A DNA stretch of 39,946 nucleotides from JAVJUS01 sp040220455. Its GTDB lineage: Bacteria; Pseudomonadota; Alphaproteobacteria; DSM-16000; Inquilinaceae. Location: the NCBI GenBank assembly GCA_040220455.1, contig JAVJUS010000064.1, forward strand, positions 1 through 39,946, read 5' to 3'. The stretch's first letter is position 1. Every line of letters begins with the position of its first letter. The notes under the pieces were generated by a model. It made no database searches and was not told the DNA's origin. It was given only the letters and a program-made list of their open reading frames with translations. This document shows, one piece after another, positions 7,942 to 14,680 of this stretch. Made by a program: the position numbers and the translations under genes.

Positions 7942-8927
7942 GCTGCGGCGTCCTTGTCCCGGCTCCGGGGCTTCGGCTCGAAGGCGGCTCCGTCGAGGGT
8001 CGACCGGAGTATCGAGCTCCGACGATGGGCGTGCCGATACTCGGCATCGCGCTTCATGAGGAATCGATGCGCCTGGCGCTGGTGCCACCAAGGGATCGTG
8101 GGATAGAGATGATGAAGAATGTGCCAAGCATCGCCGGCGGGGTGGAACAGGAGATGATCCCAGACACCGAGATTGCTGTAGGTCGTGTCGAACTCCGTTG
8201 CCCCGCTCTCGTAATCGTGCTCACGGACTTCCGCGATCAACCTGACAAACGGCAGCAAGACGAACATCACGCCCATCCATATCGCGGACATCGAAATGGC
8301 GACCGCCGGAGCAGTGATCATCGCGAGTAGCGCCGTCGCCAGGCAATGCCAAGCGATGAAGATAGTGACTTGTCGCCGTCGCGAGCCGACGTCCGAGTAG
8401 TATTCCCGGATATACATCGGCAGCCAACGTAGCGTCGCGATGACAAGTCGACCGGTCGTAGACAGTTTCGCGTCGGAAACGCCGATCCGCTCGAACCGCA
8501 GACGACAGGGATCATCGTGGCCACCATAATAACCGTGGTGGTCTCGGTGAAAGGTTCGGTATTCACGCACGTCCGATAGCATAGGCCAGGCGGCAATACT
8601 ATCTACGAAAAGATCGTTGACGCCCCTTTTTTTAGAGAAGTTGAGATGACTGCCAAAATGCACGACATTCTCCAGGGCTCGCTGCTGTCGCACGATCAAG
8701 AGTATGACAATTATTCCAGTCGGCACTGCCAATGCGGCGGGCACTCCGCTGGTCATGAGCTCGTAGAGCCCGAAAATGGCGACATAGGCAGTCGCCAGAT
8801 AGGCAATGGTGATCGTGACGGCCTTGATCAGTGACGCCTCGTAGAAGCGCTCCTTCATTTCTCGGATGGCGTCCTGGGGCAATTCGGCCCGGAATCCCCG
8901 TTCGTATCGCTTGTCCCTCGGCCGCAT
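7935..8927 (-). CDS. Membrane fatty-acid-desaturase-like di-iron enzyme
   Basis: About 330 residues from the ATG at 8927, preceded by an AGAGGGGA ribosome site. It carries the three histidine boxes of membrane desaturases and hydroxylases: H90-x3-H94, H127-x2-H130-H131 (HRDHH) and H269-x2-H272-H273 (HILHH), plus an R-x-x-AE-x-x-EH element (about 229-237). Hydrophobic helix pairs lie before and between the boxes. Such enzymes use a di-iron centre and oxygen to desaturate or hydroxylate lipids and, in some lineages, small molecules. Base composition is about 53-55% G+C by eye, clearly below flanking genes, suggesting transfer. It is first in an overlapping operon with a B3/B4 protein and a LysE exporter, so the substrate may be an amino-acid derivative; lipid desaturation remains the default. 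Confidence 0.82.
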   Translation of the reverse strand: MRPRDKRYERGFRAELPQDAIREMKERFYEASLIKAVTITIAYLATAYVAIFGLYELMTSGVPAALAVPTGIIVILLIVRQQRALENVVHFGSHLNFSKKRGVNDLFVDSIAAWPMLSDVREYRTFHRDHHGYYGGHDDPCRLRFERIGVSDAKLSTTGRLVIATLRWLPMYIREYYSDVGSRRRQVTIFIAWHCLATALLAMITAPAVAISMSAIWMGVMFVLLPFVRLIAEVREHDYESGATEFDTTYSNLGVWDHLLFHPAGDAWHILHHLYPTIPWWHQRQAHRFLMKRDAEYRHAHRRSSILRSTLDGAAFEPKPRSRDKDAAAC

Positions 8928-9012
8928 AGATGTTGCATCCCCTCTGTAACCGATCGTCGCGGGGACACGTATAACGGTGAGTTGAATGAGCTGAAGTGAT
9001 TCTATCTTAGGC

Positions 9013-9027
9013 AATGTGAGGCACATT
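9013..9027. promoter_or_regulatory. Candidate operator, perfect inverted repeat
   Basis: AATGTG-AGG-CACATT is a perfect 6-base inverted repeat with a 3-base centre. It lies 12 bases before the start of the ArgP-like regulator and about 85 bases upstream of the desaturase start. Placement in the 112-base divergent region, and closeness to the regulator's own start, fit autoregulation. LysR-type sites usually contain T-N11-A; this palindrome has the size and symmetry for one half of such a region. A candidate -10 box for the desaturase operon (TTATAC on the minus strand) lies at 8969-8974. Confidence 0.45.
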
Positions 9028-9039
9028 CATGAGGCTAAG

Positions 9040-9939
9040 ATGATCGACTACGCAGGGCTCGAAGCCGTATTCGCCGTGATCGAGGAGGGCTCGTTCGATC
9101 GGGCCGCAGGGCGCCTCAACGTCAGTCCCTCTGCGATTTCACACCGCGTGAAGAGCATCGAGGAGCGCGTCGGAGTCCCGCTCATCGTCAGGGGTATCCC
9201 CTGCAAGCCGACGGAGGCCGGTCTGCGGATACGCAGGCACGTCGAACGGGTTCATCTTCTCGAGGCCGGACTGCAACAGGAGTATCCGGGCCTCCAAGGA
9301 GGCAGGGGATTGCCACGTCGCGCGAAGGCGCGCGTCGTCGTCAACGCGGACAGCCTAAGCACATGGTGCCTGGAGGCGTTTTCCGACTTCACGGAACGGA
9401 CCGGATGCCTGGTCGACATCGCCATCGAGGATCAGCATTTCGCCCTCGACTGGCTGACACGTGGAGAAACGGACGCGGCCGTCACCGCGGCGGGCGAGCC
9501 GGCCATCGGTTGCGATGTCCATCCGCTCGGGTCCCTGCGCTACCATGCGACAGCGAGCCCGGACTACATGCGCAGGCACTTCCCGGATAGCGTCGATGAA
9601 GAGAGCTTCGCCCGGGCACCGAGCCTGACCTTCAACCAGAAGGATCCCCTCCAGCGGACATGGAGTCGCGAGACGTTCGGCCACCCCGTCGAGCATCCGA
9701 CTCACCGGGTTCCTTCCTCGACCGCGTTCGTCGAGGCGGCACTCCGCGGGATGGGCTGGGGCATGAATCCCGAACACCTTGTCGCCGACCATCTCTCTGC
9801 CGGGATCCTCGTCGAACTGATACCGGGGCGCACGATCGACATCCCTCTCTACTGGCAGATCAATCGCCTCTCGGCGGCGCTGCTCTCGGACCTGACCGCC
9901 AGCGTGCGGCGCGCGGGAAAGCACCTCCTTCGCGCATAG
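9040..9939 (+). CDS. ArgP/LysG-type LysR regulator
   Basis: I choose the ATG at 9040, with GAGG five bases upstream, giving 299 residues; a GTG at 9016 is in frame but falls inside a palindrome. The N-terminal winged helix-turn-helix (about 5-60) reads FDRAAGRLNVSPSAISHRVK. The phrase VNADSLSTW (101-109) opens the effector domain and is characteristic of ArgP/LysG (IciA), which sense lysine and arginine and control exporters ArgO/LysE. Near the end, ELIPGRTIDIPLYWQ also matches that subfamily. It diverges from the desaturase - B3/B4 - LysE operon, whose last gene is an ArgO/LysE exporter, the expected target. Its ligand may differ from lysine or arginine. Confidence 0.88.
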   Translation: MIDYAGLEAVFAVIEEGSFDRAAGRLNVSPSAISHRVKSIEERVGVPLIVRGIPCKPTEAGLRIRRHVERVHLLEAGLQQEYPGLQGGRGLPRRAKARVVVNADSLSTWCLEAFSDFTERTGCLVDIAIEDQHFALDWLTRGETDAAVTAAGEPAIGCDVHPLGSLRYHATASPDYMRRHFPDSVDEESFARAPSLTFNQKDPLQRTWSRETFGHPVEHPTHRVPSSTAFVEAALRGMGWGMNPEHLVADHLSAGILVELIPGRTIDIPLYWQINRLSAALLSDLTASVRRAGKHLLRA

Positions 9940-9971
9940 TGGAACTCGCGCCCCAACGGGCATGCCCCGCC

Positions 9972-10628
9972 TCAGCCCGCCGGCTTGCGCGCGATGATGA
10001 ACACCGAGGGGGTCTTGGCCGCGCGGCGGACGGTCTCGATGACGAAGCCGGCGGCGCGCAGCGACGCCTCCAGCTCCGCCACCTTGAACACGCGCAGCAT
10101 CGGCAGGACCCCGAGCCACCGGCCGATCGGCGCGATCGGGCGGAAATAGCTCATTCCGTCGCCCAGGCAGACCGTGTTGGTGACGAAGACGCCGCCCGGC
10201 TTCAGCATCCGCCAGGCCGCCGCGATCGCCGCCTCCCGGTCCGCCAGCAGGTGCAGCAGGCTGAGCGCCAGCACCGCGTCGTAGCGCGGCGCGGACGTGT
10301 CCAGGTCGTCGAGGCCGGCCTGGCGGAAGGCGACGTTGGCGATGCCGGCCTCTTCCGCCTTGGCGGTGGCGATGGCGATCATCCGGGCGGAGAAGTCCAC
10401 CGCCTCCACATGGCCGACGAACGGCGCGTGGGCAATCGCGGTCGACCCGGTGCCGCAGCCGATCTCCAGCACCCGGCTGTCGGGGCGGAAATGCTCCCGG
10501 GTCAGGCGCAGCTTTTCCTGATAGGCGGCCTCGTCGGCGACGGGCTTGGCCGCGTAGCGCCGGGCGATCCTGTCCCAGAAGCGCGAGTCGCGGGTGGTTC
10601 GGCCCGCCATGGCGGCGATCGCGGTCAT
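9972..10628 (-). CDS. Class I SAM-dependent methyltransferase
   Basis: A 218-residue, soluble methyltransferase. SAM motif I is VLEIGCGTGS (about 53-62), motif II is near VEAVDFSARM, and motif IV is the YDAVLALSLLHLL segment; LKPGGVFV is the post-motif. The fold is UbiE/Methyltransf_11-like. The substrate is not evident. The start has an AAGGA ribosome site nine bases upstream. It diverges from a LysR-family gene (start about 10766) across about 137 bases, suggesting that regulator may control it. Confidence 0.8.
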   Translation of the reverse strand: MTAIAAMAGRTTRDSRFWDRIARRYAAKPVADEAAYQEKLRLTREHFRPDSRVLEIGCGTGSTAIAHAPFVGHVEAVDFSARMIAIATAKAEEAGIANVAFRQAGLDDLDTSAPRYDAVLALSLLHLLADREAAIAAAWRMLKPGGVFVTNTVCLGDGMSYFRPIAPIGRWLGVLPMLRVFKVAELEASLRAAGFVIETVRRAAKTPSVFIIARKPAG

Positions 10629-10730
10629 GATCGGAGTTCCTTTTCTTCTTCGGGCGCCCGGGCCCGTCGCGCATCCGCCGGGATGCGCAGGATGCGGGGC
10701 CGGTCTACACCCGGTCCTGCCTCATGAAAA

Positions 10731-10758
10731 TTGACTTGTTCGGTCTATCATTTATGCA
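10731..10758 (+). promoter_or_regulatory. Possible promoter for the second LysR gene
   Basis: TTGACT (10731-10736) and TATGCA (10753-10758) are separated by 16 bases in a local AT-rich patch. If used, transcription would begin about 10765, essentially at the LysR start codon, giving a leaderless or near-leaderless mRNA. The -10 match is weak (three of six). The patch could instead hold the operator shared with the divergent methyltransferase gene. Confidence 0.3.
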
Positions 10759-10765
10759 TTGGCGC

Positions 10766-11650
10766 ATGGATTGGCGCGGCGTCACCTTCGACTGGAACCG
10801 GGCGCGGGCCTTCCTCGTGACCTGCGAAGAGGGCTCGCTGTCCGCCGCCGCGCGGGCGTTGGGCCTGGCCCAGCCGACGCTGGGCCGGCAGGTCGCCGCG
10901 CTGGAGGCGGAACTGGGCGTCGTCCTGGTCGAGCGGGTCGGCCGCGGCGTGGCGCCGACGCCCGCCGGGCTCGACCTGCTGGAGCACCTGCGCGCCATGG
11001 CGGAGGCCGCGGGCCGCGTCTCGCTCGCCGCCTCGGGCCGGGCGCAGTCGATCGAGGGCACGATCCGGATCACCGCGAGCGAGATCTACGCCGCCCATGT
11101 CCTGCCGCCGATCCTGGCGGCCCTGCGCCGGGAGGAGCCGGGCATCGCGGTGGAGATCGTCGCCACCAACAGCCTGAGCGACCTGCGCCGGCGCGAGGCG
11201 GACATCGCCGTGCGCAACGGCCGGCCGACCGATCCCGACCTGCTGGCCCGGCGCCTGGCCGACGACAGCGCCACCTTCTACGCCACGCCGGACTACCTGG
11301 ACCGCGCCGGGCCGTTCCCCGACATCGCGACGCTGGCGCGGGCGGATTTCGTCGGCTTCGACGACAACGCGGCCTTCGTCGAGGGCCTGAACGCCGCCGG
11401 CCTGCCGGTGACGGCCGACCGGTTCGCCGTGCGGGCGACCAGCCATCTGGTCCACTGGGCGATGGTCCGCCAGGGCGCGGGGATTGGCGTCGTGCCCACG
11501 GGCCTGGGCGACGCCGACCCGGCCGTGCGCCGTGCCGCGCCCTGGTTCGCGCCCCTGGTCTTCCCGGTCTGGCTCGTCGCCCATCGCGAGCTGAACACCA
11601 GCCGCCGCGTCCGCCTCGTCTTCGACCGCCTGGCCGCCGCGCTGGGGTGA
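10766..11650 (+). CDS. LysR-family transcriptional regulator
   Basis: About 294 residues from the ATG at 10766. Upstream in-frame ATGs exist (10724, 10754), but this one gives the usual spacing to the helix-turn-helix, which reads GSLSAAARALGLAQPTLGRQ. The rest is the two-lobed LysR effector domain. The sequence resembles LysR proteins whose DNA-binding domain begins DW-x-x-x-R-x-FL. The nearest divergent neighbour is the methyltransferase at 9972-10628, the likely target. No effector can be named. The gene has normal high G+C composition. Confidence 0.85.
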   Translation: MDWRGVTFDWNRARAFLVTCEEGSLSAAARALGLAQPTLGRQVAALEAELGVVLVERVGRGVAPTPAGLDLLEHLRAMAEAAGRVSLAASGRAQSIEGTIRITASEIYAAHVLPPILAALRREEPGIAVEIVATNSLSDLRRREADIAVRNGRPTDPDLLARRLADDSATFYATPDYLDRAGPFPDIATLARADFVGFDDNAAFVEGLNAAGLPVTADRFAVRATSHLVHWAMVRQGAGIGVVPTGLGDADPAVRRAAPWFAPLVFPVWLVAHRELNTSRRVRLVFDRLAAALG

Positions 11651-11691
11651 TTTCGGAATCGATGGACTCGTCAGCCGCACACCAAGCGGTG

Positions 11692-11978
11692 GTCGGCATC
11701 GCTTCGCTCTGACGACCTCGACATCATAGTTGCTACGGAGTCTCCATCTACGCCCTTCTCATTTCGTCATCCCCGCGAAAGCGGGGATCCAGTCGTCGTA
11801 GGGTTTCACTCGCGATCGGATGAGTGAAACGCACCGAAACAACTTTGATCCCCGCTTTCGCGGGGATGACGAACGCATGGACGTAACGCAGGACGCCTTC
11901 GTGACGTCTTCGTGCCTTGGGGCCGTCGTGATTCCACTCGGCGTCGGTGCGATGTCGGAATCGCTTCGCTCTCCGAAC
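11692..11978. repeat. Composite palindromic repeat, copy 1
   Basis: This fills the gap between the LysR gene and the convergent glycerate kinase gene (11651-11995), where I see no gene. At the centre, two 25-base arms (11765-11789 and 11847-11871) are perfect reverse complements 57 bases apart; each arm is itself a hairpin (CCCCGC-GAAA-GCGGGG). Outside them lie two same-direction units of the pattern GTCGG-ATCGCT-CGCTCT (11692-11718 and 11952-11978). A second copy with the same architecture is at 26488-26760. The hairpins could terminate the convergent transcripts. Confidence 0.8.
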
Positions 11979-11995
11979 TCACAATCCGTGATCTG

Positions 11996-13264
11996 TCATT
12001 TTTCCACCAGGATCGCGCGGAAGTCGTTCACGTTGGTGCGGGTCGGGCCGGTGACGATCAGGTCGCCCGCCGCCTCGAAGACCGCATGAGCGTCGTTGCC
12101 GGCGAGCGCCGCGGCCGGGTCGACGCCGGCCGCCCGGGCCCGGGCCAGCGTGTCGGGGGAGAGCCGGGCGCCGGCATTGTCTTCCGAGCCGTCGATGCCG
12201 TCGGTATCCGCCGCCAGGGCGTGGATGCCGGCCCGGCCGTCCAGTGCGAGCCCCAGGCCCAGCAGGAATTCCAGGTTGCGCCCGCCCCGGCCCTGCCCGC
12301 GCACGGTCACCGTGGTCTCGCCGCCGGAAATCAGGACCGCCGGCGCGGCGGCCGGCGCGCCGTGCCGGGCGACGGAGTCGGCGATGCCGGCGAGTGCACG
12401 GGCGACCTCCCGCGCCTCGCCCTCGATCGCGTCGCCCAGGACGACGGGCGTCAGGCCGGCCTTGCGCGCCGCCTCCGCCGCGGCCGCGAGCGCCGTCCAG
12501 GCGGTCGCGACGATCCGTGTCTCCGCCCGGGCGAGCCGCGGGTCGCCGGGCTTCGGCGTCTCCTCCGCGCCGGCGCGCAGGTGGTCGATCACCGCGGCCG
12601 GCTCCCCGATACCGTAGCGGGAGAGCACAGCGAGCGCGTCGTCGAAGGTGGTCGGATCGGCGACCGTGGGGCCGGAGGCGATCGTCGCCGGGTCGTCGCC
12701 CGGCACGTCGGAGATCGCGAGCGTGACCACCCGCGCGGGCGCCGCCGCGGCGGCCAGCCGGCCGCCCTTGATCGCCGAGAGGTGTTTGCGCACGGCGTTG
12801 ATCTCGTCGATCGACGCGCCCGACCGCAGCAGCGCCGTGGCCACGGCGCGCTTGTCGGCCAGGGTCAGCCCCTCCGCCGGCGCCGCCAGGAGCGCCGAGC
12901 CGCCGCCCGAGATCAGGCACAGGACCAGATCCTCCGGCCCGGCGGCGCGCGCGAGATCGAGAATGCGGGCCGCCGCCTCGATGCCCGCCTCGTCCGGCAC
13001 CGGATGGGCGGCCTCGACCACCGCGATCCGCTCGCAGGCCACGCCGTGGCCGTAGCGGGTCACGACCAGCCCCTCGAGAGCGCCGGGCCAGTGCGCCTCC
13101 ACCGTGCGCGCCATGGCGGCGGCCGCCTTGCCGGCGCCCAGCACGATCGTCCGGCCCGGTCCCGGCTCCGGCAGCGCGGGCGGGACGCAGAGCTCCGGCG
13201 AGACGGCGGCGAGTGCGGCGTCGAACAGCCCGCGCAGGACGGCGCCCGGGTCGGCGCCGCTCAC
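11996..13264 (-). CDS. gckA: Glycerate 2-kinase (MOFRL family)
   Basis: About 422 residues, the usual length for the GckA/TtuD family, which phosphorylates D-glycerate at the 2 position with ATP (older records call it hydroxypyruvate reductase). The N-terminal domain includes VLGAGKAAAAMA and CLISGGGSALL, glycine-rich nucleotide-contacting segments. The C-terminal MOFRL domain has GRGGRNLEFLL and the ADTDGIDG segment. It starts at GTG (13264), overlapping the stop of the hydroxypyruvate isomerase gene as GTGA, so the two are translationally coupled. Together they connect glyoxylate/tartronate-semialdehyde or serine-cycle intermediates to 2-phosphoglycerate in the cytoplasm. Confidence 0.9.
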   Translation of the reverse strand: MSGADPGAVLRGLFDAALAAVSPELCVPPALPEPGPGRTIVLGAGKAAAAMARTVEAHWPGALEGLVVTRYGHGVACERIAVVEAAHPVPDEAGIEAAARILDLARAAGPEDLVLCLISGGGSALLAAPAEGLTLADKRAVATALLRSGASIDEINAVRKHLSAIKGGRLAAAAAPARVVTLAISDVPGDDPATIASGPTVADPTTFDDALAVLSRYGIGEPAAVIDHLRAGAEETPKPGDPRLARAETRIVATAWTALAAAAEAARKAGLTPVVLGDAIEGEAREVARALAGIADSVARHGAPAAAPAVLISGGETTVTVRGQGRGGRNLEFLLGLGLALDGRAGIHALAADTDGIDGSEDNAGARLSPDTLARARAAGVDPAAALAGNDAHAVFEAAGDLIVTGPTRTNVNDFRAILVEK

Positions 13265-14046
13265 GCCGCCCCGGCCCGGTAGGGCCCGAGCCAGCCGAGC
13301 CCGTCGAGGGTCTTGCCCGAGGGCCGGTATTCCGCGCCGATCCAGCCGTCGTAGCCGACCTCGTCGAGCAGATCGAACAGCTCGGCCAACTGCAGCTCGC
13401 CCGTGCCCGGCTCGTGCCGGCCGGGCATGTCGGCGACCTGGACATGGCGGATACGGTCGGCGTGGCGCCGGATGATGCCGGGCAGCGGCTCGCCCATGCG
13501 CGCGCCGTGGTAGAGGTCGAGCTGCAGGCCCACCGGCGCGCGCGCCCGGTCGAGCAGGGTCAGCGTCGGCTCGACCCGGGAGAGGTAGAAGCCCGGAACG
13601 TCATGGGTGTTGACCGGCTCGACCACCAGCTCCCGGCCCTCCTCCCGAAGCGCCTTCGCGGCCAGGGAGAGGTTGCCCAGGAAGGTCGCGGCGATCGTCA
13701 CCGGATCGCTGTCGGTCGGCGCGATGCCGGCCAGGCAGTTGACCTTGGGCACGCCCAGGACGCCGGCATAGTCGACGGCGCGGGTGATGCCGTCGCGGAA
13801 TTCCTCCGCCCGGTCGGGCCGGCAGGCGAGGCCGCGGTCGCCCGCCTCCCAGTCGCCGGCGGGCAGGTTGATCAGGACGCATTCCAGGTCGTTGGCCCGC
13901 AGCTTGCCGGCGATCGCCTCGGCCGGCCAGGGATAGGGGAACTGGATCTCGACCGCCGCGAAGCCGGCATCGGCGGCGGCGGCGAAGCGGTCGAGGAAGT
14001 CGAGCTCCCCGAACAGCATGCTGAGATTGGCCGCGAATCGCGGCAT
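13261..14046 (-). CDS. hyi: Hydroxypyruvate isomerase
   Basis: A 261-residue TIM-barrel protein of the xylose isomerase-like family, close to the length of E. coli Hyi. It interconverts hydroxypyruvate and tartronate semialdehyde. Diagnostic segments are the N-terminal FAANLSMLFGE, the metal-binding VVEPVNTHD block, and LQLDLYHGARM, followed by HVQVADMPGRHEPGTGE, which is strongly conserved in Hyi. The gene is translationally coupled to glycerate 2-kinase downstream. The step between them, tartronate semialdehyde reductase (GlxR), is not in the window and must be elsewhere if this is a full glycerate pathway. Confidence 0.9.
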   Translation of the reverse strand: MPRFAANLSMLFGELDFLDRFAAAADAGFAAVEIQFPYPWPAEAIAGKLRANDLECVLINLPAGDWEAGDRGLACRPDRAEEFRDGITRAVDYAGVLGVPKVNCLAGIAPTDSDPVTIAATFLGNLSLAAKALREEGRELVVEPVNTHDVPGFYLSRVEPTLTLLDRARAPVGLQLDLYHGARMGEPLPGIIRRHADRIRHVQVADMPGRHEPGTGELQLAELFDLLDEVGYDGWIGAEYRPSGKTLDGLGWLGPYRAGAA

Positions 14047-14260
14047 GATCGCCTCCGGTCAGGGAACGGCCGGCATCCGCCGGGATGGACGGGCCATCCT
14101 CGCGCCGGTCCCGCGGCGGCGCAAGCCCGGCGGGGCGGGCAGAAATCGCGTCGGCGCCGGCGCCGCGGGATTGATCGCCGGCGCCCCCGACGCCACATCG
14201 CGGGATCGCCGGCGCAGACATCGATCCCGCTTGCAGCCCCGAACCGGTAGGAGGGAAGCC

Positions 14261-14527
14261 ATGACGGCACCGGTCACCGACAGGGCCGCCACCGCCGCCG
14301 AAGTGGTGGAGATCGTCGGCCGCCTCGACGACGTGGTCATCGCCGACATCGTCGCCACGGGCGCCAGCCCGGCGGAGGTCCTGGAGGCGTGGACCTGGAT
14401 GAACGCCGACGACTACATGGGCGGCGACCTGGAGCGCCCTCGGACGCACAAGGTCGCCCGGGTCCTCGCGATCCTGGAAGCCCAGCTCCCCGATCCGGAC
14501 GAGCCCGGCGGCCCCGACGCGGCGTAG
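14261..14527 (+). CDS. Small conserved hypothetical protein
   Basis: An 88-residue protein starting at 14261 behind a strong GGAGG site (about nine bases before the ATG); a longer in-frame opening to 14018 would overlap the divergent hyi gene and lacks such a site. It is acidic and helical, with an IVGRLDDVVIADIVATGAS segment and AWTWMNADDYMGG in the middle, and has no export signal. I do not recognise a named domain. It stands alone between hyi and the REP-like cluster before trpE(G). Confidence 0.7.
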   Translation: MTAPVTDRAATAAEVVEIVGRLDDVVIADIVATGASPAEVLEAWTWMNADDYMGGDLERPRTHKVARVLAILEAQLPDPDEPGGPDAA

Positions 14528-14535
14528 CACCGACC

Positions 14536-14667
14536 CGTAGGTCGGTCGAGCGGCAGCGAGCCCGACAATGCCGACGCCGGAACGGTCCGAGCGTGTCGGG
14601 TTCGCTTCGCTCAGCCGACCTACGATTCTCCCCACCCGTAGGTCGGTCGAGCGGCAGCGAGCCCGAC
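14536..14667. repeat. Three short dispersed repeat units
   Basis: Units at 14536-14566 and 14637-14667 point one way and 14595-14624 points the other. The unit pattern is CGTAGGTCGGTCGAGC...GAGCCCGAC or its reverse. This cluster lies between the 3' ends of the small gene and of trpE(G), and alternating orientation would give strong RNA hairpins from either strand, which fits a bidirectional terminator. Confidence 0.75.
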
Positions 14668-14680
14668 GGCCGTGGCGGCG

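Noticed and set aside
11765..11871. Possible CRISPR-like repeat-spacer-repeat
   Set aside because: The two arms are inverted, not direct, there are only two, and the spacer is 57 bases and similar in the second copy. No cas gene is present.
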